Assembly (NCBI GenBank): GCA_019925095.2
Contig: CM034405.1
Location: 17,670,401 to 17,734,400, forward strand
Length of the DNA: 64,000 nt
Direction: 5' to 3'
From: Dendrolimus kikuchii
Lineage: Eukaryota; Arthropoda; Insecta; Lepidoptera; Lasiocampidae
Part shown: in pieces, positions 31,357-40,910 of the stretch
How positions within the stretch are numbered: position 1 is the first letter of the stretch
How the letters are laid out: each line of letters starts with the position of its first letter
Made by a program: the position numbers and the translations under genes
Notes under the pieces: generated by a model
Seen by the model: the letters and a program-made list of their open reading frames with translations, nothing else
The model's database searches: none
Told to the model about the DNA's origin: nothing

Positions 31357-31517
31357 TAATATTGTATATCCCCAAACTAAGCAAGTTACTCTTGTGTTAT
31401 GGGTAATATACAACTAACTATTCTGGAGCCAATGCGAAACATCCAGACCATAGTTAAATAACGGAGAAAATTCGTTTTCGAAATATACCATACCAGAAAT
31501 CGAACCCGGAGCCTCTC
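31357..31517 (-). mobile_element. SINE-B, 5' truncated
   Basis: Minus orientation; contains the B-box-like GGTTCGATTTC and GGGGATATACAAT end. The tRNA A-box side is missing beyond GAGGC. Confidence 0.75.
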
Positions 31518-31603
31518 GGAGTCTGCCTTTTCAAACCCTGAGAAAACACCCTGTCTTTTGGTGTCGATTAGGCAAAAACTTAATTGATATTTGACACGTG
31601 CAT

Positions 31604-32112
31604 TTATCCGTGCAGGAACGAAAAAATAATACAATTTCCTACGACCGAGCGGCCTGTCGTAAGAGGCGACAAAACAACCCACAGCCAGGTGGTAGGGTAT
31701 TTGCCCAACTGGATCGCTACCACCCCTGGTTTAAAGTTTGCCGCCATAACAGCCTTGAGTTGTGTTCCATCATTAGTGACCAGGTTCCAGTCTCCATTTG
31801 TAGTACTGTAGTGGAACACTTGCAAGCTAATAGATGGCGCTGTACAATAATTGATGTCACAAACGTTTCCCGAAACATAAAAAGAATATATATAAAAATT
31901 CAACTATCAAATGGGCCTAGGCCTGCGAGAAACAACATTGGCCTCGCTGGAAGATCTTTCTTTAAGACGGAGGAGCATTCTATCTCGCTCCTCCACCCTA
32001 CCGGGGCTCACCCTTCAGCACCTTTGGTGTTGCAAATGTCCATAGGCGATGGTAACCGCTTTCCATCAAGTGGGCCGTCTGCCTGTCTGCTGGTCTCCTG
32101 CAATAAAAAAAA
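31604..32112 (+). mobile_element. SINE-A split by an insertion
   Basis: The 5' part 31604-31805 and 3' part 32017-32112 belong to SINE-A. About 20 bp (TTAAGAGAGCAGCAG region) is missing left of the split. Confidence 0.85.
31806..32016. other. Unclassified 211-bp insert in SINE-A
   Basis: Holds TAATAGATGGCGCTGTACA and a GC-richer end with two inverted GGAGC/GCTCC motifs (GGAGGAGCATTC, TCGCTCCTCC). No terminal duplication recognised. Confidence 0.55.
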
Positions 32113-32139
32113 TTATAATTTGAAGTAACTTTTGTCAAC

Positions 32140-32460
32140 GCTGGGGGTATGCATTTACGCATATCCTTAGACCCCGGGGAATGCCACCAAGGGGTATGTG
32201 GGACTCCCGGCTGTTGGTTTTGCAAGCTTCAACGTTAGAGCTTGCAAACACAGACCGCCAGACTACCCACTAAACCTTCCAGCGTCGCATTATGATGAGG
32301 CGCCACGGGACCGTAACCATGGGTATGACTGCCGTGACACCTCGATGCAAGCCGACAAGGGGGGGACTGGGTGTGGCTCGTCGGGAGGGGCCCCCGACCC
32401 CCAGTCCCACTATGTTACATCGATTTTTACCACTAACACAAAACGTCATTCGAAATTTAT
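32140..32460. repeat. GC-rich unclassified stretch
   Basis: Compositionally foreign to the surrounding AT-rich DNA; C- and G-runs at 32350-32405. Open frames on both strands lack recognisable motifs. Possibly the 5' region of a LINE. Confidence 0.4.
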
Positions 32461-32466
32461 AATAAA

Positions 32467-32672
32467 CTAGCTGTCCCGGCAGACGTTGTTCTGCCCTGAA
32501 GAAATAAAATTTAGAACCCGATTCCAGCGCCACCTACCGGATCCAAATGTAAGCTATCCTATCTTTCAAGTCGGATCAATCTGCACACGGTGTGCAAATT
32601 TGATTAAAATCGGTCAAGTAGTTTAGGAGTCCATCGCGGACAAACAACGTGACACGTAATTTATATATATTA
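32467..32672 (-). mobile_element. Non-autonomous Helitron
   Basis: Minus-strand end GGGACAGCTAG then T, preceded by hairpin GGCAGA-ACAACG-TCTGCC. Close relative of 28344-28549. Confidence 0.8.
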
Positions 32673-32870
32673 ACATATATAACAATTTGTGTATGTAGCC
32701 AGTGTCAAATATTGACTGGATACGTTTTTGACAAATTGCCACTAACTGACAGGGTTCTTTCTCAGGGTTTGAAAAGGCAGGCTTTCATCTTCAGGGTTTG
32801 AAAAGCACATTTGAATGAACCGTTGAAACTTTATGACGGCTTCTGTGGTTGAGCGGGCTAAGCCTTTGCC

Positions 32871-33357
32871 GGCCTACCATTTTTTTTCTCAATTTAACCT
32901 CTTTCATGGTTTAAGAAAGAGGGAACTATGGATTTAGAATATGTTTACTGATGCTATATAATAATTTGGAATTTATCTATAAGTATTTAGTTTTTATTTA
33001 TTTATCGAAACGCAGGTCGACTACATCTAATATATATACATACATACATAACTTCACGCCAGTTCCCTTGAGGGGTAGGCACGAACAACAGAGCGCCATT
33101 TAGGCTTATTCTTACACACCTCACTTGCTTCTTTGACATTCATAACTCTTGTCATGCACACTCGTCTGTTCTTAAGGCTCCTGACATCACCTTCTGCTAG
33201 TACACGATCAATTTGATCATGGAAGGTGTGTCGTGGCCTTCCACGACTTCTGCATCCATCCACTTTTGCATTGTATATCTGTTTAGTCATTCTCTCATCA
33301 TCTAATATCCTGTCCTTATATATGTAACAATTTGTCCTTTCTAAGCTTGGGCCTACC
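32871..33357 (-). mobile_element. Retroposon insert with 8-bp duplication inside SINE-B
   Basis: Insert 32879-33349 lies between GGCCTACC copies (32871-32878, 33350-33357). On the minus strand it ends with a perfect 8-bp hairpin CCTCTTTC/GAAAGAGG and an A-run. The rest is unclassified, and it carries its own RTE-A insertion. Confidence 0.8.
33024..33308 (-). mobile_element. RTE-A LINE 3' end, third nesting level
   Basis: LINE 33034-33298 with a perfect 10-bp duplication CATCTAATAT (33024-33033, 33299-33308). Its 78-residue open frame is the protein C-terminus with ARELA changed to SRELA. Confidence 0.92.
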
Positions 33358-33565
33358 TCATTGCAACGCAGAGACCCCGGGTTCGATTTTTGGTATGGTA
33401 AATTTCGAAAATGAATTTTTTCCGTTATTTAACTATGGTCTGGGTGTCTCGGAGTGTCAGTTGTATATTATACAACGGAGTACTCTGGGGCCATAACACA
33501 AGCGTAACTTGCTGTTTGGGGATATACAATATGTGTGTTTGTCTGCTGATTATTATTATCTGGCG

Positions 33566-34635
33566 GTTATTTATCCCAAACACACAATTGTTTTTTATAT
33601 TTTATCAATTTTAATTTTTTTTTAATGAAAATTTCTCGCAATCATTTTGTACCAAAAGCTCCTTCATATACCTACTTAATTTCACCTACTTAGCATATCA
33701 AAGTCTTATATATTTATCGGGATCAATTATTTAATAAAGAACACGAACGCGCATTTTCTTGTAATCACTGGCAATTAATACCTTTCGTCGAGAATAATTA
33801 ATATTAAATTACGTGTCGTGTACGGTGCAACTTAAAAGAGGTAGCGTGATTTAATATTAAATTAGGTGTCCTGTATTAAAAGAGTTAGCGTGATTAAATC
33901 AGACTTGCTTTCTTTATATCGAGCCTGTTATGTAACATCAAAACATTCATAGAAGATCAATTACATAAGTTTATGTAATCGCGTGCGCTGCGAAAACTAT
34001 TGATGATAGAATAAAATAATGTACTACAACTTTGCAGAACATATTATTATTTATAAAAAGTGTCACGACAGCATATACTTGGCATATAACTAACTATTAT
34101 AGTTATGCCACAATAGGTGTTCTTTTATTTCAAAAATTTAATTAAAATGCCGCCGCTGGAAAATACTCGTTTTTTGTATCTTGGTATTCATCCTTACCAA
34201 AATATATTTCTTCATATTCATGACTGCTTCAATACCTTTGTATAACTTTTTGAATTATTCAATTCGGACATTCCATTGGAAAGATATCACGAGTTTAAAA
34301 ATGTAAGTATTAGAAAAAAGTTGCGTGGTCGCCGCGCACCCTAATCAGCTAGATAGGCTTATCCGATGTAGGCGTCACTAGGGTACGGGAGTACGGGAGA
34401 GGAAATATTTTGAATTTGCTTAGTAGGTAATTACACACACAAAAAATAAAGAGGTAAAGTGTGTGAGTTTGTGACGTTGTAGGGGGCAATCTCTGTATCT
34501 ACTAAACCGATTTTGAAAATTCTTTCACCCGTAGAAAGCTACATTATTTTTGAGTGACATAGGGTATATTTCATTTGTAATTAATATATTTTTTTCTGAT
34601 GCCCAGCGAAGTGTAGTAATAGTAATAAATAAATC
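33566..34635. other. Unassigned AT-rich stretch
   Basis: About 1 kb without recognised repeats or coding signal. A direct repeat AATATTAAATTA.GTGTC occurs at 33797 and 33851. Confidence 0.5.
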
Positions 34636-34858
34636 AGCAGACAAATACACACATTGTATATCCCCAAGCTTAGCATATTACGTTTGTGTTATAGGTAATA
34701 TACAAAGGACCACTCTGGGGCCGATCCCAAACACCCAGACCATAATAAAATAACGGAAAATTTGTTTATTAAATTTACCATTTCAGGAATCGAACCTGGA
34801 GCCTCTATTTAATAAGGTCGGCAACGGCTTAGTACGCTCATCCACAGAGGCCGTCATT
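34636..34858 (-). mobile_element. tRNA-headed SINE-B, full-length
   Basis: Uninterrupted copy on the minus strand: GACGGCCTCTGTGGATGAG head, perfect B-box GGTTCGATTCC, body and GGGGATATACAATGTGTG then a TTTGTCTGCTGATTTATT end. About 223 bp. Confidence 0.85.
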
Positions 34859-34876
34859 AATTGTTAATGACGTTAA

Positions 34877-35298
34877 ATATTAACTAGGGATGTGCTAATT
34901 ATGACTTTGGCCGACTAGCCGACTATCCGATTAGTCGCTTGTAAAAAGGCCGACTAATCGGCCAAGCCGATCATGGTTTCGGGGATTTCTGTAACGCAAC
35001 GTATGGGTTTCTTGATTTTTAGTTTTGTACAGGTCAAGGCGGTGTCTTTGTGTAAAAATATAAAAAATACTTTTGTTTAAAGATACTGTCTATCTCTGTT
35101 TATCTAAAGATACTGTCATTGTTCATAAAAGTGAAAGAGCTCAATCAAAATTTATTCATCACAAAAAGAAAGTTTCGTGTATGGATTACAATGTATTAGT
35201 AAAGTATAGCTTATAAACTAGGTACAAGGTAAGAAGCCGGATAGTCGGCGCTTTTTGCCGAATAGTCGCCGATTAGTCGGCACATCTCTAATATTAAC
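34877..35298 (+). mobile_element. hAT non-autonomous element with 8-bp target duplication
   Basis: Element 34885-35290 (406 bp). Its TIR is TAGGGATGTGC at 34885-34895 and GCACATCTCTA at 35280-35290, one mismatch. The 8-bp duplication ATATTAAC is perfect (34877-34884, 35291-35298), as hAT transposases make. Subterminal CCGACTA/TAGTCGG motifs are repeated many times at both ends, likely transposase binding sites. No transposase frame. Confidence 0.92.
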
Positions 35299-35342
35299 AG
35301 ATGACGTATGTACATACACTAATGAAACTATTCGATAAAGGC

Positions 35343-35659
35343 TTATCCGTGCAGGAACAGAGAAAGAATACAATTTCCTGCGGCCGGGCGGCCTGTCGTA
35401 GAAGGCGATAGAACAACCCACAGCCAGGTGGTAGGGCATTTGCCCGACTGGACGGCTACCACCCCTGGTCTAAAGTATGTCGCCATAACAACCTTGAGTT
35501 GTATTCCGGCATTAGTGACCAGGTTCTAGTGTCCCTTAAGAGAGCAGCAGCGCATTTGTAGCACCTTTGGTGTTGCAAATGTCCATAGGCAATGGTAATC
35601 GCTTTCCATCAAGTGGACCGTCTGCCTGTCTGCTGAACTCCTGCAATAAAAATAAAAAA
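35343..35659 (+). mobile_element. SINE-A, full-length copy
   Basis: TATCCGTGCAGGAACAG to CTCCTGCAATAAAAATAAAAA. Confidence 0.9.
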
Positions 35660-35699
35660 GGCGTTGTTTTTAATAAACAAGACACATTCAGTCACACTC

Positions 35700-35922
35700 A
35701 ATATATTTAACATTATCGAAGATGAAGCCCAAGCAGCATAGAAATAGATCTCGTATGCTAATGACTTGTACCACAAACTAATCTGTCGAAGATACCCACC
35801 AGGCGCAACGCTCATGTGTTCGCAACACGTTTTCATGAGGGAAACAAACGAGTCGACTAGAGCAGCAACATTTTGTTTGCAGCGCTACAGCCTCATTAAT
35901 TTAGGTCAGCTTAAACTTGGAT
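35700..35922 (+). other. Coding-like fragment of unknown origin
   Basis: Frame starting at 35766 reads HKLICRRYPPGATLMCSQHV, then RETNESTRAATF and LINLGQLKLGF before running into SINE-A. Residue use looks like a real protein piece, not AT-driven noise. It has no start of its own and no recognised domain; it could be a transposon or a captured gene fragment. Confidence 0.3.
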
Positions 35923-35929
35923 TTAAAGA

Positions 35930-36405
35930 GGAAATACAATTTCCTGCTGCCGGGCAGCCTGTCATAAGAGGCGACTAAACAACCCATAGCCAGGTGGTAG
36001 GGCTTTATGCTTGTCTGGCTATCGCCCCTGGTCTAGAGTACGCCACTATGACAACCTAAGTTGTGTTCCGGCATTTTTTTTTCTCTCTCCGAGCTAGCGA
36101 GATTGCTCGGGTTTTTTTACTTTTTTTGGGGTTTTGTTTTTCTTTTTTATTTTCTTTTGGTCTATTTCTTTTTTCTTTTTGTTCATCTTTTTTATTGCTT
36201 TATTTCCAAAATAAGTTTACAATATTACTTAATACTATTACATCTTTTGTTATTCTTAATTTGTGTACAATTTTGCTTCAAAATTTGAACATATTATTTC
36301 AAAAAACTGTTATTTGTTACATATTCTCTAGTAAATACTATTATTCTATAATGTGTTCCGGCATTAGTAGCCAAGTTCCAGTCGCCCTTTAGAGAGACTC
36401 CATCT
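35930..36405 (+). mobile_element. SINE-A split by a LINE-type insert
   Basis: 35930-36075 and 36352-36405 are SINE-A; it breaks off near AGAGAGACTCC, short of the usual tail. Confidence 0.8.
36062..36365 (-). mobile_element. Retroposon with 3' hairpin and 14-bp target duplication
   Basis: Insert 36076-36351 lies between perfect TGTGTTCCGGCATT copies (36062-36075, 36352-36365). On the minus strand it ends with hairpin CCGAGC-10 nt-GCTCGG (36089-36110), GAGAGA and an A-run. Related by its end to 58267-59019. No coding sequence. Confidence 0.9.
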
Positions 36406-36503
36406 TCCATCACATCACATCACACAGACTTCCATTAACTGCGTTTTATCTCTCGGTTTATTTGAAAAATTTATTATTGCTATCATGATATATTGATGAG
36501 TAG

Positions 36504-36555
36504 TTCGGTATTACGAACGCGGTCCGCGCTCGCGGACCGCGTTCGTAATACCGAA
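36504..36555. repeat. Perfect 25-bp inverted repeat with 2-base spacer
   Basis: Arms 36504-36528 and 36531-36555 are exact reverse complements (TTCGGTATTACGAAC...GTTCGTAATACCGAA) around CT. The right arm is ordinary RTE-A sequence; the left arm is the extra inverted copy. Confidence 0.97.
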
Positions 36556-36876
36556 GTAAGAAAGAGAGTTGGTCTGAAAGAGAGTGTCGGGGTGAAGGTA
36601 AGGAAAGGAATGCTCCGGTGGTTCCGGCATGTGGAAAGAATGACTAAACAGATATACAATGCAAAAGTGGATGGATGCAGAAGTCGTGGAAGGCCACGAC
36701 ACACCTTCCATGATCAAATTGATCGTGTACTAGCAGAAGGTGATGTCAGGAGCCTTAAGAACAGACGAGCTTGCATGACAAGAGTTATGAATGTCAAAGA
36801 GGCAAGTGAGGTGTGTAAGAATAAGCCTAAATGGCACTCTGTTGTTCGTGCCTACCTCGCAAGGGAACTGGCGTGA
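36532..36876 (+). pseudogene. RTE-type reverse transcriptase C-terminal piece
   Basis: Open to the stop at 36876 with RNTEVRKRVGLKES, GMLRWFRHVERM, RGRPRHTFHDQI and a final ARELA. A 12-bp in-frame deletion removes HDER relative to 46260-46559. Truncated LINE protein. Confidence 0.85.
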
Positions 36877-36939
36877 AGTTATGTATGTATGTATGATATA
36901 TTGACTGACACAATTAATAATACCCCATAGTTGTCTCAG

Positions 36940-37110
36940 CTTTGAGGCTCGGGCCTCCAAACCTTGGGGAACAGACAGTATACCAGCCACACTTGTAGAA
37001 GGTGGCTTGGTCGGTTTGATGTATCGCTTATCAGGATGCACAGGTTTGACCACGCAGTTTTCTTTTACCGTCAGCACGTGGTATCTAAAATTGCCTTAGC
37101 GTAACTTACC
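36940..37110. repeat. Decayed moth repeat fragment
   Basis: GGTTTGACCACGCAGTTTTC and TTTTACCGTCAGCACGTGG resemble the ACGATGTTTTCCTTCACCG region of a common lepidopteran LINE tail; too decayed to place further. Confidence 0.35.
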
Positions 37111-37430
37111 TTTCCAGCCCTGTTTGACTTGTTAAACATGGGGTAGAAATTTGAATAAAACCATTATTTTATATCTTAAAATATTTTCAAAAAATATTGT
37201 TTTGGATGAGTCCAGCTGAGTAGTTTTTGAGATATACGGTATTTTCAGTTGAACCGATATTTTGGAGACACTTAACCAAACATTTAAAAAATTAAATATT
37301 GGACACTACTGCGGAACTCTTCATCTTGCGTGGCCCGACACGCACTTGGCCTTTTTTATATTAAATGTGGAAACAATACAGTCGAACAGAAATAATACCA
37401 ACAATAATATAATATATTATTGTTGTCCCG
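37111..37430. other. Unassigned AT-rich stretch
   Basis: Nothing recognised; ends in an AATAATAT-rich run. Confidence 0.5.
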
Positions 37431-37980
37431 CAGGGGGGCTTTGTGGCGAAGCCTTAGGTGAGTAGCGACATATCGTACCTGACTCCGGGGGCCAAGGCCT
37501 CCGTGCTTGCCTTAACCAGCCGGCACGGAGTGGAGATCGCTAGAGCTAACACTCAAGCTCCAGGGGTGGAAGTGATAAATGGCCTAACGTTGGAAGTAGC
37601 TTCGGTGAACCTGCAGCCCACCTCTCGACACCCCTTAGCCACTCACACCCATGTTGCCCCTGTCTTTATGGCATTTTTTGGGGCCCATGCAGGGAGTGGC
37701 GAGTCACCGTCTGCCCATTTTTCCATGTTCCCTGAACATTGCGACGGGCAGACGCCATAGTCCCCATATCCCCAGACCCCTAGTACCATTAGCAGTTCAT
37801 CACAATAGCCCGGTACTTTTTGTCCTCATTTCCCATAATAGTCCTACACTGGCCGGGGCTTGTCCTTGGGTGCATTACTATATGGTGTGGACAGGGATAA
37901 TCGCCGGTCAGTGTCACGCGACATTTACATTAAATTTGTCAAGGGGCCTCTACGTGTTGGCCTTCCCATGGCCCCACGCA
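37431..37980 (+). repeat. GC-rich unclassified repeat (G family, copy 2)
   Basis: Inverted relative of 4165-4735. Starts GGGGCTTTGTGGCGAAGCC and passes GGTGAGTAGCGACATATCG. Open frames of 100 and 129 residues overlap in different phases and neither shows a known domain. Confidence 0.65.
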
Positions 37981-38345
37981 AGCCCCCCAAAAGTCCGGGC
38001 CATTTTTATGGCCCGTGGTTTTGAAAGACATACAGTATAATAATATATAAATAAAACTACCTGCATCGAATAGCTTTTTCACTTAAGAATCTATCTATAC
38101 GGAATGCAGAGAGACAAAAGTTTAAAAACTTAACTGTCGCATCCGTCGAACTAGTTCCTAAGTGGGGTTGAAAGGGGGGTAGGTAGACAACGCGAAATTA
38201 ATTCCTCTTTTGTAATACGATGAAAAAGCAATGAAACTTGTGCAGTTTCTCCGTTCAGCTGCTCTTGGAATAGTACGAACTAAGTTTTAGTATTTTAGAT
38301 TATTAATTAGTGTGGGATCTTTGACGAATTCGCTAAGTTAAGCTA
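37981..38345. other. Unassigned stretch
   Basis: No recognised feature. Confidence 0.5.
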
Positions 38346-38735
38346 AGCTAAAGTTGTGATGGGGTATAGGGGTTCTCACTCACCTGCACGTGCCGTCGAG
38401 ATGAGAGCGGGAATGTTCCGCGCGCGCTCATCTCTCTTTCCGTGGGGCGAGTTACAAACCGCCCCACGCCCGGACTAGACCTAGATGATGTTGGGAGACA
38501 AAAGAAGCCTCCCGGCAAATATGGAAGACGCCTGCGCGTGAGGCCCACGCCTGCCAGGCGCAGGACGGAACACCCAGGGGATTTAGTGGGTATCCCTAAC
38601 TGGGGAGTGGCAATAGCGTGGCACCAGTTCTGACTGGGCACGCTAGTGCCACCCCCGATCTGGCGAATCCCACACACGGGTCGCGAATAATCCCCCCAGG
38701 CTTTCTGTGCCTGTCGCGGTTTAGTCCACAAACGG
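38346..38735 (-). repeat. GC-rich unclassified repeat K, copy 2
   Basis: Minus-strand relative of 23200-23660. Open frames on both strands reflect GC-rich composition. Confidence 0.5.
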
Positions 38736-38959
38736 ATTTCCCCTGGTTAAGAAAAAAAGGTAAAGTTGTGATCACAGTTTCCTGTGTTGGGCCTTCCTTT
38801 ATCTCTTTCCATCCATGTGTATCCAATCCCAGATTTCTTTGTCAATCTGTTGTCTTCTTGCCTACTTCTATATCCTGCCGATTTGCATTTCAAAGATTTG
38901 TTTTAATTACGTGTGTTATTCTAGTGAGTCTGCTTGCAGTTTTGTTTTGAACTTTGGCT

Positions 38960-39090
38960 TGTACTTTTACACATATCATGTATTTATATAACTCTTTTAT
39001 CGTCGAGGCTGTGCATCTGTGGAATGAGTTACCTATTGCTATAAGAGAAGCCAAATTCTTATCGTGCTTTAAAAATCAAGTTTAGCATTA
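38960..39090 (+). pseudogene. LINE reverse transcriptase C-terminal scrap
   Basis: SFIVEAVHLWNELPIAIREA then FLSCFKNQV and stop at about 39085: the WNELP region and final FK stretch common to Jockey/CR1-like LINE proteins. Only the last 35 or so residues remain. Confidence 0.65.
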
Positions 39091-39190
39091 TTTTCTATTG
39101 CATATATGTATGCGTATGTACAAATGTATATATATTTATTTATTTTGTTTTTATACTTATATGTGCTATATTTATATACAATTCATCATA

Positions 39191-39600
39191 ATAATAATAA
39201 AAAAGAAAAAACTAAAGACATTGAAACTAAAATATATTATGTAGCAGATCACTGCCAACGGGGAGCGTGCCCAGAAGGCTGGCTGCATTGCCACGCTGTA
39301 TAGCAATACTTATTTGTTAAAGATATGAGCCAGCCTTCTGATCACGGGTAGTGTCAAAGAGTTTCTTACATATGTCTTTAAAGAAACTCTTTGCCGACGG
39401 ACCCCACGGGCCTAATGTTTCAACCCCAAACGGCACAAATATGTAACCCCTTCCTAAGTCTCCATATTTGCGCCGTTTGACGTCCTCAGCAGAAGCGGCA
39501 GCGTTGCCAGCCCCTGACTCGGTCATTGGAAGATGTGACGGGGCCAGTGTGTCAACACAGGTCGCATCCCACACTAGCGGCCGCCCCATCTTCCAAGGGA
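39191..39600 (-). pseudogene. Retroelement-type C-terminal domain E (copy 2, longest)
   Basis: Minus-strand frame reads GRPLVWDATCVDTLAPSHLP, then KYGDLGRGYIFVPFGVETLG, PWGPSAKSFFKDI and AGSYL, then an in-frame TAA, then QISIAIQRGNAASLLGTLP and a stop after HNIF near 39238. The block is widespread in uncharacterised arthropod and mollusc proteins linked to retroelements, from memory; a nuclease-like role is possible but not shown. The stop makes it a pseudogene. A T-rich/TTA tail follows. Confidence 0.7.
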
Positions 39601-39671
39601 GATTATTATTATTATTATTAATTATTATTAATTATTAGCTATTAATTGAACCACGGTCAGTATTCAAAATC
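39601..39671. repeat. (ATT)n microsatellite
   Basis: ATT/ATTA repeats at about 39602-39640. Confidence 0.85.
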
Positions 39672-39815
39672 TATCAATCCCTGCCAAGGGTTGCCTGAAA
39701 GAGATCGCTTCTTAGCGATAAGGCCGCCCGTTGTACTATCTTTTATCTGTTTCTACTTCTGTTTGTTTATGCTTTGGTGTACAATAAAGAATTATCTATC
39801 TATCTACCTATCATA
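39672..39815 (+). mobile_element. LINE 3' end (J family)
   Basis: GGGTTGCCTGAAAGAG, hairpin ATCGCT/AGCGAT at 39704-39719, GGCCGCCC, GGTGTACAATAAAG and a TATC tail. Confidence 0.82.
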
Positions 39816-39827
39816 TCTATGGGGTTC

Positions 39828-39955
39828 ATTATGTTCAAAATTATTCTATTACCTCTCACCACGTTTAGTCTAAATTTATGCCCCTCCACGCGGCCGTAAC
39901 GCTTTTTCGTGACAGAAAAATCCTAAGATTTTATATAGAAGTTTCACTTCAAACA
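39828..39955 (-). repeat. Unclassified repeat X, copy 1
   Basis: Inverted relative of 60810-60935, with CTCCACGCGGCCGTAACGC, TTTTTCGTGACAGAAAAA and GAAGTTTCACTTC. Highly similar over its length. Confidence 0.75.
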
Positions 39956-40204
39956 TTGTAACTGATGGTTTTTATGTCGATTAATCATAAAAACCCGGAT
40001 ATGTCCTAACACTTTGTTAACTTTGGTTTGATGCCAGATTATCCGTTGTACACGCTTCAGAGATTTTAATCACTCAGGACCCTGTTGCCAAGATGCCAGA
40101 CGATGTGCCAACTTTGCCGGTTTTTCGCCAGGCGACTATCATTGTGTTGATGGTTATCTTTCCTTAAATATTTGCAATTTTAAAAGTATTTTATAATAAA
40201 AGCC
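39956..40204. other. Unassigned stretch
   Basis: Nothing recognised. Confidence 0.5.
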
Positions 40205-40329
40205 CATGAACGTTCCACTGCTGGGCTCAAGCGGCTGGAACGGGTTACTTAACCACGATTGTTCGAGGCGAATTGATGGGTTTGACGCATCGGTTATGTA
40301 GATTTCACCACGATGTTAAAATCATTAAA
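40205..40329 (+). repeat. Decayed moth LINE-tail fragment
   Basis: TCCACTGCTGGGCTCAAG and GTAGATTTCACCACGATGTT are common in lepidopteran repeat tails. Confidence 0.4.
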
Positions 40330-40560
40330 CATTTTAACCTTGCCCTGCATCTATTTAAAATAAAACCGCCACAACATGAAAATTTGAGAAAAAGAGAATC
40401 AAATGTATTTTGTGTTAATAGATATAATACGGCACTGTTGGATAAGAGTTTTTACAAAATGGCATCTGCAATATTTAATAAAGTACCAAAACCGTTGAAA
40501 ACAATACCATTCAATATAAGATATTACATTAAATATATGAGAGAAAGCAGCCGGAATTAA
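40330..40560 (+). pseudogene. LINE-type protein C-terminal piece
   Basis: Open frame with LRKRESNVFCVNRYNTALLD then KMASAIFNKVPKPLKTIPF, which resembles the IxNKLPxxxK end of LINE reverse transcriptases. No catalytic motif remains. Confidence 0.5.
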
Positions 40561-40562
40561 TC

Positions 40563-40910
40563 AACAGAAGGGGTGTGGTTTTTCACCATGATAACGCTAG
40601 ACCTCACACATCTTTAGCCACTCAGCAAAAATTACGAGAATTTGGCTGGGAGGTGTTAATGCATCCGCCGTATAGTCCTGACCTTGCTTGCACCTTCAGA
40701 TTTTCACCTGTTTCGGTCTTTGCAGAATTCCTTAGGCAGTGTCAGGTTAACATCACGAGAGGACTGCTAAAACCACTTGTCGCAGTTTTTTGATCAGAAG
40801 CCACAAAATTTTTATAGCAATGGGATCACGTCCCTACCTACAAGATGGCAAAAAGTTATCCAACAAAATGACACCTTCACACTTTAGTCAAATGTAAATA
40901 AACTTCATAA
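40563..40910 (+). pseudogene. mariner transposase, C-terminal half, frameshifted
   Basis: FHHDNARPHTSLATQQKLRE and HPPYSPDLA are the mariner transposase motifs around the second catalytic Asp and before the third. A duplicated TTGC at about 40684-40691 shifts the frame just after PDLA, removing the third Asp in frame. Beyond it the old frame still reads SDFHLF, LGSVRLTS and FDQKPQNFYSNGI. The 5' half and TIRs are not visible. Joined directly to the LINE piece upstream. Confidence 0.88.

Larger units (their letters stand above)
32837..33565 (+). mobile_element. tRNA-headed SINE-B split by nested retroposons
   Basis: The head 32837-32878 (GACGGCTTCTGTGGTTGAG, A-box-like) and body 33350-33565 (B-box-like GGTTCGATTTTTGG, then GGGGATATACAATATGTGTG) belong to one SINE. 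The insertion 32879-33349 separates them. Confidence 0.85.
36485..36904 (+). mobile_element. RTE-A LINE 3' end starting with a perfect palindrome
   Basis: Insert 36497-36892 lies between perfect 12-bp ATGATATATTGA copies (36485-36496, 36893-36904). It starts with 7 filler bases, then a 52-bp fold-back of LINE sequence, then the family sequence to the TATG tail. Confidence 0.93.

Noticed and set aside
34636..34858. Possible tRNA gene on the minus strand, given the good B-box
   Set aside because: A and B boxes are present, but no cloverleaf arms pair and the same unit occurs several times as a dispersed SINE.
36061..36392. Phe/Leu-rich open frames resembling a membrane protein
   Set aside because: They translate T-rich antisense of a retroposon tail inserted in SINE-A.
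38348..38950. 127-, 110- and 76-residue open frames
   Set aside because: Same reason; the segment is the inverted relative of 23200-23660.
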